A DNA stretch of 64,000 nt from Nesterenkonia sandarakina (lineage in GTDB: Bacteria; Actinomycetota; Actinomycetes; Actinomycetales; Micrococcaceae): assembly GCF_013410215.1 (NCBI RefSeq), contig NZ_JACCFQ010000001.1:2356001-2420000 (forward strand), read 5' to 3'. Made by a program: the position numbers and the translations under genes. The notes under the pieces are model-generated. The model did no database searches. It had not been told where the DNA came from and saw only the letters and a list, made by a program, of their open reading frames with translations. Position 1 is the first letter of the stretch; the number at the start of each line of letters is the position of its first letter. Of this stretch, positions 56,854-64,000 are shown one piece after another.

Positions 56854-58292
56854 AGCTCCCCGGCTCCCGACTGCTCTGGCTGCTGCTCGCCGCCACCACC
56901 CTCGGCGCTGCGCTCTCCGTGGTGGCGGTGCAATGGTGCCGGGTCAACGGCTGGACCGACCCTGACCAGCACATCCACATGTGTTACTCCGACTTCTCGC
57001 TGCTGTTCAGCCAGCGCGGGCTCGCCGAGGGCCTGTTCCCCTTCGTCGACGACGTCCCAGCCGATCAGGTCATGGAGTACCCGGTGCTGCTGGTGATGGT
57101 CGCCGGAGTGCTCGCCCTGCTGGTCCCCGGGGAAGGCATCACCGACGAGCGCATCCTGGCCTTCTACGACCTCAACCACTTCGCCGTGGTCCTGTGCTGG
57201 CTCGGGGTGGTGCTGGCCACGGCCTACTCCACCGCTGGGAATCGCCGGCAGGACGCGCTGATGGTCGCCCTGGCGCCGGGGATCATCCTCTCGCTCTCGA
57301 TCAACTGGGACATGTGGGCGGTGTTCCTGGGCGCGCTCGCGCTGCTGCTCTGGGGCCGGTCGCATCCGATCTGGGCCGGTGTGCTGATCGGCCTGGGCGC
57401 GGCGATGAAGCTCTATCCGCTGTTCTTCCTGGGCGCGATCCTGGTGCTCTGCCTGCGCAGCGGGCGGCTGCGCTGCTTCGCCGCGACGACGCTCGCCGCA
57501 GCGCTCACCTGGCTGGCGGTGAACCTGCCGTTCATGATCCTGCAGTTCGAGCAGTGGTCCACCTTCTACCGGTTCTCCTCCGAGCGAGACGTCAGCTTCT
57601 CCTCAGTGTGGCTGTTCTTCACCTGGCTGCCCTTGGACGGCGCCGGGTTCTCCCTGCTCTCCAACGGCCTCTTCCTGGTGTGCTGCCTCGGCGTGGCCTA
57701 CCTCGGCTGGGCGGCGCCGACCCGGCCTCGGATGGCGCAGCTGTGCTTCCTGATCGTGGCCAGCTTCCTGCTGCTGGGCAAGGTGTACTCACCGCAGTTC
57801 GTGATGTGGCTGATCCCGCTGCTGGTGCTGGCCCGCCCCAAGGTCCGCGGATACCTGGTGTGGCAGGCCGCAGAAGTCTTCCACTGGGTCTCGGTGTGGA
57901 TGATGAGCGCGAAGATCACCTCCGGCGGAGAGTTCGCCGGGGGCACCGAGCTGATCGACTGGGCCTACCACCTTGGGATACTCGCCCATATGGCCACTTT
58001 GATCTACCTGATGGTCCAGGTGGTCCGCGAGATCCTGGACCCCGAGAAGGACATCCTCCGGTCCCCGGCACCGGCCGTGCAGGGACCGGGGCAGGACGAC
58101 GACGTCGCGCGCAGCGCCCACCAGCCCACCGAGCCGGCGCGGGGTCCGGCGCCGGCCACGGCGGCCACGGCGGCCCCGGTGTTGACCGACCCGGTGTTGA
58201 CCGACCCGCTGGGCGGAGTCACCGGGGGACACCCCGATGTCTTCGGCCTGCCTGGCCTGGGCCGGAAGACCTCACTGAGGCTGCGCTGGTGA
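56850..58292 (+). CDS. Glycosyltransferase 87-like GT-C membrane protein
   Basis: A 480-residue polytopic protein with about ten membrane segments and a GT87-like layout: the first luminal loop has CYSDFSLLFSQRGLAEGLFPFVDD with an acidic catalytic-type residue, then YPVLLVMVAGVLALLVPG, SINWDMWAVFLGALALLLWGRSHP, GLGAAMKLYPLFFLGAILVLC and LGKVYSPQFVMWLIPLLVLARPK. Its disordered tail has a 15-nt direct repeat (VLTDPVLTDPL). It starts at a GTG overlapping the previous stop by 4 nt and is third in the coupled glycosyltransferase operon. Confidence 0.83.
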   Translation: MKLPGSRLLWLLLAATTLGAALSVVAVQWCRVNGWTDPDQHIHMCYSDFSLLFSQRGLAEGLFPFVDDVPADQVMEYPVLLVMVAGVLALLVPGEGITDERILAFYDLNHFAVVLCWLGVVLATAYSTAGNRRQDALMVALAPGIILSLSINWDMWAVFLGALALLLWGRSHPIWAGVLIGLGAAMKLYPLFFLGAILVLCLRSGRLRCFAATTLAAALTWLAVNLPFMILQFEQWSTFYRFSSERDVSFSSVWLFFTWLPLDGAGFSLLSNGLFLVCCLGVAYLGWAAPTRPRMAQLCFLIVASFLLLGKVYSPQFVMWLIPLLVLARPKVRGYLVWQAAEVFHWVSVWMMSAKITSGGEFAGGTELIDWAYHLGILAHMATLIYLMVQVVREILDPEKDILRSPAPAVQGPGQDDDVARSAHQPTEPARGPAPATAATAAPVLTDPVLTDPLGGVTGGHPDVFGLPGLGRKTSLRLRW

Positions 58293-58347
58293 GCCGAGGG
58301 CCTGCGCCCTGCGCCGGGCAGGCCAGGCTCCGACGGGGGAGACGCTG

Positions 58348-59385
58348 ATGGTGGCGATGCTCGCCGTGATCGGCCCGATGTTCCTGGTGATCGGCGTGGG
58401 CTTCGCCGCGGGGTTCATCCCGCGTTTTCGCAGCGGCCAGGACCACCTCAACGGCTTCCTGTTCTACTTCGCGCTGCCCACCTTCATCTACACCGCCATG
58501 GTCACCGCACCGCCCACCGCGGGCTTCCCGGTGCTCGCGGTGCTCATCGTCGCCGTGGTGACCCCGCTGGTCTCCATCGCGCTGTACTACGCCAGCTCGC
58601 TCTTCGGGGCCCGCGGCCGGGAAGGCGCCGCGGCCACCTCACTGGCTGGCAGCTTCGGCAACGTCGGGTACTTCGGGATCCCGGTCTCGATCAGCGTGCT
58701 GGGGCCCGAGGCCGGCCTGGCCGCCGGAATCGTGCACATGCTGCACAACCTGATCTACCTCAACGGCTACCCGCTGGTCCGCACCGTCGTGACCGCCCGC
58801 GCGGAGCGGCGATCTGCCGAGGACCACCGATCTGCCGCCGGGTCAGCGCCTGAGACTCCTGAAAGGATCGGAGGACTCAGCGGGGTCTGGCATCTGCTGC
58901 GCACCCAGATCGGACCGATCCTGAAACGGGCGCTGCTGCTCAACCCGGTGTTCATCGCCATGGCGCTGGCGCTGCTGGTGGTCTTCAGCCCGTTGCGGCT
59001 GCCGGCGCCGGTCGATGAGTCGGTGAGCCTGCTGGGGCAGACGGCGGTGCCGCTGGCGCTGTTCTGCGTGGGACTCGCGCTGCACCCGGCGATCGAGGGG
59101 ATCCGCAGCGGAGGCGTGCCCAAACGCCTGATCACGTTGGGAACGATGGGCAAGATCCTGATCCTGCCGGTGCTGACCTGGCTGGCCGTGCTGCCCTTCT
59201 ATGACCAGCTCGGACCGATCTGGGCCGGAACCCTGATCATCATCGCCGCCATGCCCTCCTCGACCACGGTCTACCTCTTCACCCAGCAGTACGAGGGGGA
59301 CGGACGACTGGCCGCCTCGATCTTGGTGACCAGCACCCTGGCCTGCCTGCTCACGCTCCCGCTGCTGGCCGAGCTGCTGCTGTGA
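58348..59385 (+). CDS. AEC family transporter (auxin efflux carrier type)
   Basis: A 345-residue permease with about ten membrane segments. It has IGPMFLVIGVGFAAGFIPRF, NGFLFYFALPTFIYTAMVTAPP, TSLAGSFGNVGYFGIPVSISVLG, SVSLLGQTAVPLALFCVGLAL and IIIAAMPSSTTVYLFTQQYEGDGRLAASILVTSTLACLLTLPLLAELLL, all in family order. Bacterial members export organic acids or amino acids; the cargo is unknown. GGGGGAGA precedes the ATG. Its last 35 nt overlap the 3' end of the convergent ABC exporter gene. Confidence 0.87.
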   Translation: MVAMLAVIGPMFLVIGVGFAAGFIPRFRSGQDHLNGFLFYFALPTFIYTAMVTAPPTAGFPVLAVLIVAVVTPLVSIALYYASSLFGARGREGAAATSLAGSFGNVGYFGIPVSISVLGPEAGLAAGIVHMLHNLIYLNGYPLVRTVVTARAERRSAEDHRSAAGSAPETPERIGGLSGVWHLLRTQIGPILKRALLLNPVFIAMALALLVVFSPLRLPAPVDESVSLLGQTAVPLALFCVGLALHPAIEGIRSGGVPKRLITLGTMGKILILPVLTWLAVLPFYDQLGPIWAGTLIIIAAMPSSTTVYLFTQQYEGDGRLAASILVTSTLACLLTLPLLAELLL

Positions 59386-61033
59386 TCTGCCCGGCGTCGA
59401 TCTCATAGACGCTGTGCACATGGCGCAGGACCGCCGAGCGGTGCGCGATCATGATCACCGTGGCGCTGGTGGCCTCGGGCATCCGGCGCAGGATCTCGGC
59501 CTGGGTCAGCGGATCCTGGGCCGAGGTGATCTCGTCGAGGATCAGCACCGGGCTGGCACGCAGGTACCCGCGGGCCAGCGCCAGGCGTTGCGCCTGGCCA
59601 CCGGAGAGACGCGCCCCCTCAGTTCCCAGCTCGGTGTCCAGGCCCTGGGGCATCGCCTCGATGTCGGTGTCCAGGCAGGCCCAGCGGCACGCGGCGAGCA
59701 CCTGCTCATCGGTGGCTTCGGGGCTGCCCAGCAGCAGGTTCTCCCGGATGCTGCCGCTGATCATCACCGGGCGCTGCTCCACCACGGTGATCTGCTCGCG
59801 CAGCGTGGCCAGGGAGAGCTTTCGGACATCGGTCCCGCCGAGCCGGACCTGGCCCTCCTGCGGATCCCAGACCCGGGTGAGCAGCGCCGCCAGTGTGGAC
59901 TTCCCTGATCCGCTGACCCCGACGACGGCAGCCACCTGACCCGGTTCGATGTGCAGATCCACACCCTCGAGCACCTCGCGTGAGGTGCCGGGGTAGCCGA
60001 ACCTGACCCCCTGGAAGGACACCGAGGCCGCGCCGTCGGCTTCGGTGGTCACCGGGGCCGGGCGGGTCGGCTCACGGACCGCCGGGGAGCTCTCTTCGAG
60101 CTCGCGCAGGTTCGCCGCCGATGCCAGCGCCGCGGGCAGCGAGATGCCGAGCGCCTCGATGGCGGCAAGGGCCGGTGCGGTGCCGGGCACCAGGGCCAGC
60201 ACCAGCAGCAGCTCGGTGTAGCCGAACACTGCCTCCTGGGCCTGGGGCAGCCCGAGCAGCAGCAGCACCAGCAGGGCGAGCACCTGCCAGCCCTGCCCGG
60301 CCGCCGCACGGAGTCCCTGCAGCACCGAGGCGCCCCGGGAGCCTGCCCCGATGTGTGCGCCGAGACGGTCCACGCGCTGGGCGCGCTGTTCCTGGGCGCC
60401 GAATATCGTGATCTCCGAACGGCCGCGCAGATCGTCGCTGATCTCCTGGGCCAACGCACCTCGCGCGCGGACCTGGGCGGTGCTGGTGGCGCGTCCGCCG
60501 CGGCGGCCGATGCCGATGAGCATGGCAGCAGCTGCCAGATAGATCACCAGCAGCGCCCCTCCGAGCCCCTGCCCGGTCAGGCTCCAGGTCAGCACGACGG
60601 CGGCGGCGGGGATCAGCACCGCTGTCACCACCGGAGCCAGGGTGTGCGCGAAGAAGACCTCCACCCGGTCCACGTCGCGTGTGGCCGCCGAGAGCAGTCG
60701 ACCGCTTCCTCGGGAGGCGGTCACCGCCGGAGCCAGCGGGATCAGCTTCTCGTAGAGCCGGACCCGCAGCTGCTCCAGCAGCGCGAAGGCCGCGGTGTGC
60801 CCGGAGAGCTGCTCGGCGTAGCGGGTGAGCCCCTTGGCCGCGGCCAGCGCGATCATCACCGCGATGACGGTGCCCAGCGGGGGGATGTCCTGATCGTCGG
60901 CCAGGCGTCCGACCAGCCAGGCCGGGTAGAGAAGCAGCGCGGCGCCGCAGAGCAGGGTCAACGTGCGGGCAAAGGCGGAGAGCGCCAGCAGCCCCGCCGA
61001 GCCCTTGGCCAGTGTCAGCAGGTGGGCGATCAT
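59351..61033 (-). CDS. ABC exporter half-transporter, CydC-like
   Basis: A 560-residue protein with an N-terminal six-helix domain and a C-terminal ATPase. The ATPase shows Walker A VVGVSGSGKSTLAALL, signature GARLSGGQAQRLALARGYL, Walker B VLILDEITSAQDP and switch histidine MIAHRSAV. It pairs with the half-transporter ending 4 nt inside its start, an arrangement seen in CydDC-type thiol exporters. No cytochrome bd genes are in the window. Walker B ends in DEI rather than DEP, within family variation. Its 3' end overlaps the AEC gene by 35 nt. Confidence 0.84.
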   Translation of the reverse strand: MIAHLLTLAKGSAGLLALSAFARTLTLLCGAALLLYPAWLVGRLADDQDIPPLGTVIAVMIALAAAKGLTRYAEQLSGHTAAFALLEQLRVRLYEKLIPLAPAVTASRGSGRLLSAATRDVDRVEVFFAHTLAPVVTAVLIPAAAVVLTWSLTGQGLGGALLVIYLAAAAMLIGIGRRGGRATSTAQVRARGALAQEISDDLRGRSEITIFGAQEQRAQRVDRLGAHIGAGSRGASVLQGLRAAAGQGWQVLALLVLLLLGLPQAQEAVFGYTELLLVLALVPGTAPALAAIEALGISLPAALASAANLRELEESSPAVREPTRPAPVTTEADGAASVSFQGVRFGYPGTSREVLEGVDLHIEPGQVAAVVGVSGSGKSTLAALLTRVWDPQEGQVRLGGTDVRKLSLATLREQITVVEQRPVMISGSIRENLLLGSPEATDEQVLAACRWACLDTDIEAMPQGLDTELGTEGARLSGGQAQRLALARGYLRASPVLILDEITSAQDPLTQAEILRRMPEATSATVIMIAHRSAVLRHVHSVYEIDAGQITAAARPAAGA

Positions 61034-62898
61034 CGGTCTTCTCCTTCTCCTGCAGTGGCCTGCGCGTAATAGCCGGCCTGGGCGAGAAGCTCATCGGGAG
61101 AGCCCAGCGCCGCGGTCTCCCCGGCTTCGAGCACCAGCACCTTCTCGGCCCAGCGGGTGGTCGCGAGTCGATGCGCGATGATGATCAGCGTGTGGTCCCC
61201 GGCGAGGCTGCGCAGGGACTCATCGACCAGGCGTTCGGCCCGGCGATCCAGGTCAGCCGTGGGCTCGTCGAGGATCAGCAGCTTCGCGCCGGAGAGCAGC
61301 GCACGGGCGATCGCCAGGCGTCGGATCTGCCCCCCGGAGAGGGACCCGCCGTCCTCACCGACCTGGGTGTCCAGGCCGTCTGGCTTCGCGGCGATCTCCG
61401 CATCCAGGCGCGCTTGGGCGAGCACCTCCCAGAGCTGGTCCTCTGAGGCCTCCGGGCGGGCGAGCCGGAGGTTCTCGGCCACCGTGCCGGAGAAGATGAA
61501 CGGCTTCTGTGGCACGGTCACCGCCGCCTGCTGCAGCGCCGCGGGATCGGCGGGATGACCTTCCAGCAGCAGCTGACCCGAGGCTGCCGGCAGCAGCCCT
61601 TGGAGCACCGCGGCCAGCGTGGACTTGCCCGCACCGGAGGGCCCGACGACGGCGAGGACGGTGCCGCGCGGGACGCTGAGTGTGACTCCGCGCAACACGC
61701 CGCGTCCGCCGCGCTCCACGCCGAGGTCCTCCAGGCGCAGGAGCTCGGCGGGTCCGCGGCCTGGCACGAACGCCGCCTCGTCCGGTTGCCCGCTCGGTGT
61801 CTCTGTTGACGACTCTGCAGCAGGAGCATCAGCCGCAGGGACAGCTGGCGACGTCGTCGTCGGGGGTGTCCGGCTTGATGCACTTGCCTCCGGCGTCGTG
61901 AGCGTCTGGGTGAACAGGCCCTGCTGGGTCCGCCCGGCCATGGCCACGTAGAAGGAACGCCCGAGCTTGTCGATGGGTTCATAGAGCAGCGTGGAGAGCA
62001 GCAGCACGGCGAGGAACCCGCCGATGGTGATCATGCCGGCGTCGAACCGCCATAGGGCCAGTCCGACGGCGGCGGTGATCATCACCAGGGAGAAGAGCGC
62101 GTCGTTGACCAGGATCATCAGCTGGCTGCGTTTGAGCAGGGCCACCGCCTGGACCCGCAGCGCCGCGGCGGCTTCGGCCACACTGCGCCGACCGGCGTCC
62201 TCGGCTCCGAGCAGCACCAGCCCGCCGAGCGAACGCAGCACCTCCTGGAACTTCGCCGTGGCCTGTGCCGCGAGACGGCGATAGGCGGCGGTGGGCCCGC
62301 GGAAGCGTGCGAGGAAGAACCTCACCAGCACCGGGACCAGCAGCACCAGGACGAGCAGAACGACCGCGATCACCGGGTCCACGAAGATCCCCAGCAACAG
62401 CAGCACCAGCGCCGGGGCGGTGAACGCCGCCAGCGCCGGGCCCAGGAATTCCGCGCGATACTCTGCGATGCGTTCCACTCCTCCGGTGAGCAGCTCCGCC
62501 TCACCGGTGCCGGGTCGCCCGCCGGCGCTGGGCCGCCTGCCAGCGGCACCGGGTCGCCCACCGCCGGTGGCCGCATGGCCTGCAGCGCCTGTGGGTGCGG
62601 CCTCGGCCGGATCACGGCCCAGGGCCGCCCGAATCCCGCTGCCGCGCCAGCGCATCTCCTCCACGGCGCGCAGTCGCGGCGGGACCGCCGCGGCGACCCC
62701 GGCGCAGGTCACCGCAAGGATCCCGGCGACGCCGGCCAGCAGGAGCGCACCGGGGCTCTGCTGCTGGGCGAGCGCGGCGTCGAGGACCTGGCCCAGGGCG
62801 AGGAACAGCGTGGCGAGCGCGATCGTGCGGATCCATTGCAGCGTGGTGGCGATCCACGCGCGGGGAGGCATGTCTTGCAGAAGCACGCCTTGAATCAT
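61030..62898 (-). CDS. ABC exporter half-transporter, CydD-like
   Basis: A 622-residue half-transporter. The membrane domain includes LLTGGVERIAEYRAEFLGPALAAFTAPALVLLLLG, the CydD-like GVE-R-Y motif, and RFRGPTAAYRRLAAQATAKFQEVLRSLGGLVLLGAE. The ATPase has Walker A VVGPSGAGKSTLAAVL, signature GGSLSGGQIRRLAIARALL and Walker B LLILDEPTADLD. Two low-complexity insertions (Gly/Ala/Arg around residues 98-130; Thr/Ser/Pro around 340-375) are unusual. It overlaps the downstream partner by 4 nt and the upstream SGNH gene by 4 nt. Confidence 0.84.
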   Translation of the reverse strand: MIQGVLLQDMPPRAWIATTLQWIRTIALATLFLALGQVLDAALAQQQSPGALLLAGVAGILAVTCAGVAAAVPPRLRAVEEMRWRGSGIRAALGRDPAEAAPTGAAGHAATGGGRPGAAGRRPSAGGRPGTGEAELLTGGVERIAEYRAEFLGPALAAFTAPALVLLLLGIFVDPVIAVVLLVLVLLVPVLVRFFLARFRGPTAAYRRLAAQATAKFQEVLRSLGGLVLLGAEDAGRRSVAEAAAALRVQAVALLKRSQLMILVNDALFSLVMITAAVGLALWRFDAGMITIGGFLAVLLLSTLLYEPIDKLGRSFYVAMAGRTQQGLFTQTLTTPEASASSRTPPTTTSPAVPAADAPAAESSTETPSGQPDEAAFVPGRGPAELLRLEDLGVERGGRGVLRGVTLSVPRGTVLAVVGPSGAGKSTLAAVLQGLLPAASGQLLLEGHPADPAALQQAAVTVPQKPFIFSGTVAENLRLARPEASEDQLWEVLAQARLDAEIAAKPDGLDTQVGEDGGSLSGGQIRRLAIARALLSGAKLLILDEPTADLDRRAERLVDESLRSLAGDHTLIIIAHRLATTRWAEKVLVLEAGETAALGSPDELLAQAGYYAQATAGEGEDR

Positions 62899-64000
62899 CC
62901 CAGGTTCAGCGGGCCCCCGCGGGAGAGTGCAACATTTGCGAAGCGCTGCCCGATCCGCCGCTGCGCCCGGGTCTCGGGGTGCAGCTGATCCGCCATCGGC
63001 AGCTCAGCCTCATCGCTGGCCGCGAAGAGCTCCAGGCCATCGAGGAAATGCAGCTGCGGGTCCTGCGCCCGCCGGGACTGCACGATCTCGCGCAGCGTGC
63101 TGCGGATCACCTGCAGGGTGAGCTTCCCGGAGGACACCTCGGCCGGGTCGCCCATGGCGGAGAAGCGCGGACCGGAGTCCAGCAGCTGCATCTGCACCGG
63201 GCCGGGCCGGGTCTCCTGGATCGCGCAGTGCAATGGGGAGATCAGCAGCAGCGGTGTCTGCGCGTGGCGGCCCTCCCGGATCGTGTCGAGGAAACCGTGC
63301 ACCGCCGGGACGAAGGTGCGCAGCCGCATGGTGTCCCCGTTGGTGATGTTGATCCCGAGCTTCAGACTGATCACATCGGCCTCCGCGGAGCGGATCGTGC
63401 GGGCGGTGAACGGATCGAGCATCGCCTGACCGGCGAGCCCCAGGTTGGTGAGCTGGACCCCGGCCGTCTGAGCCGCGACCACGGGCCAGGTCCCGGTGGG
63501 GTGGGAGACCGCGAAGCCGTGGCTGATCGAGCTCCCGTGGTGCAGCCAGCGGGTGGTTCCCGCGGAGTCCGACGGGATCAGCTCGGCGTCCGATTCAAGC
63601 GCTGCCAGCTCGGTCCGCTCGTCGTGGGGCAGCCAGATCTGCACGTCGTGGGCGCCGGGCGGAAGCTGCGGCAGCTCGATCCGGGCGTCGGCTCCGACGC
63701 TGGTGGAGACCTCACCGGTGAGCGGGTCGCTGCGCCGGGTCGTGCCGACACCCTGCACGGGGGAGTGAAGCTGCGCATAGAGCTCCCCGTCGACTAACAC
63801 GTCGTAGAGTCCGCCCTTCGGGACCTGATCCCCGGTGACGTCGCGAGTCGGGTGGGTGATCAGCACCAGCGTGGTGGCCTCGGTGCGGAAGGTCAGATGG
63901 ACTCCGCTGGGCTGGGCGGCCACGCGCTCCACCCCGGGATCGGTGGTCTGACGCCGCGCGGCGGCGGGCAGCCGCCACGGCAGCAGCCCACGGTCGCTGA
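62895..64000 (-). CDS. GDSL/SGNH hydrolase family protein (SsfX3-like), partial at right edge
   Basis: The frame is open through the window end, so the start is outside; the upstream residues GLLPWRLPAAARRQ are typical of the family and show that a GTG at 63932 is not the start. A jelly-roll-like N-terminal domain (AQPSGVHLTFRTEATTLVL) precedes the SGNH core. The nucleophile is in HHGSSISHG, the Gly/Asn blocks in NLGLAGQAML and LKLGINI, and the catalytic Asp/His in MADQLHPETRA. It may be a carbohydrate esterase. It overlaps the CydD-like gene by 4 nt. Confidence 0.85.
   Translation of the reverse strand, partial: SDRGLLPWRLPAAARRQTTDPGVERVAAQPSGVHLTFRTEATTLVLITHPTRDVTGDQVPKGGLYDVLVDGELYAQLHSPVQGVGTTRRSDPLTGEVSTSVGADARIELPQLPPGAHDVQIWLPHDERTELAALESDAELIPSDSAGTTRWLHHGSSISHGFAVSHPTGTWPVVAAQTAGVQLTNLGLAGQAMLDPFTARTIRSAEADVISLKLGINITNGDTMRLRTFVPAVHGFLDTIREGRHAQTPLLLISPLHCAIQETRPGPVQMQLLDSGPRFSAMGDPAEVSSGKLTLQVIRSTLREIVQSRRAQDPQLHFLDGLELFAASDEAELPMADQLHPETRAQRRIGQRFANVALSRGGPLNLG

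Overview
The window is chromosomal DNA from a high-GC actinobacterium. The gene set (paired glutamine synthetases with GlnE, GlnR-type nitrogen box, orn beside tRNA-His, MptB-type GT-C mannosyltransferases, DesK/DesR-type two-component system, many 1-11 nt gene overlaps, leaderless-looking promoters) fits Micrococcales, most likely a Micrococcaceae member such as Nesterenkonia or an Arthrobacter relative. The genus is an inference. No phage, IS element, CRISPR array or rRNA is visible; the only tRNA is tRNA-His.

Layout. (1) 1-8.5 kb is nitrogen assimilation: the 3' end of one glutamine synthetase, the adenylyltransferase glnE, a DJ-1/PfpI protein, a flavin monooxygenase and a second, adenylylatable glnA preceded by a GlnR-like box, then an RDD protein and an EamA exporter. 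(2) 9.4-21.9 kb is mixed: a SatD/DUF3307-like pair behind two palindromes, an ASCH-ATP-grasp fusion coupled to a succinate CoA-transferase, a flavin reductase, a TetR/APC permease/saccharopine-dehydrogenase module, an MBL hydrolase, a DEAD-box helicase and a photolyase. (3) 21.9-22.4 kb is a compact zinc sensor (SmtB/CzrA-type ArsR) with a 55-residue His-rich protein.

(4) 22.4-38.8 kb is the most coherent block, an aromatic-amine catabolic supercluster. A copper amine oxidase, TetR and FeaR-like AraC regulators and an APC permease form the amine half; two near-identical TTGAGC palindromes link its promoters. An eight-gene operon follows: FAH-RraA fusion, GntR, HpaE, HpaD, HpaH, HpaI, a group A flavoprotein hydroxylase and a succinate-semialdehyde dehydrogenase. 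Together they would take tyramine/phenethylamine-type amines through hydroxyphenylacetate and homoprotocatechuate to pyruvate and succinate. No HpaBC or HpaF is present; the flavoprotein hydroxylase and the fusion protein may replace them.

(5) 39-43.3 kb is a stress/dormancy-like cluster (BON protein, PLDc_N-like membrane protein, PPOX protein, two tandem universal stress proteins, and a 77-codon remnant of an alcohol dehydrogenase) with two DosR-box-like palindromes. (6) 43.9-47.5 kb is a DesK/DesR-type two-component system divergent from an ABC-2 exporter. (7) 47.7-53.3 kb holds an acyl-CoA synthetase, small hypothetical genes, a DUF4190/DUF4352-like membrane protein, tRNA-His and orn. (8) 53.4-58.3 kb is a translationally coupled trio of GT-C glycosyltransferases, followed by an AEC permease, a CydDC-like ABC exporter pair and a partial SGNH hydrolase that runs off the right edge.
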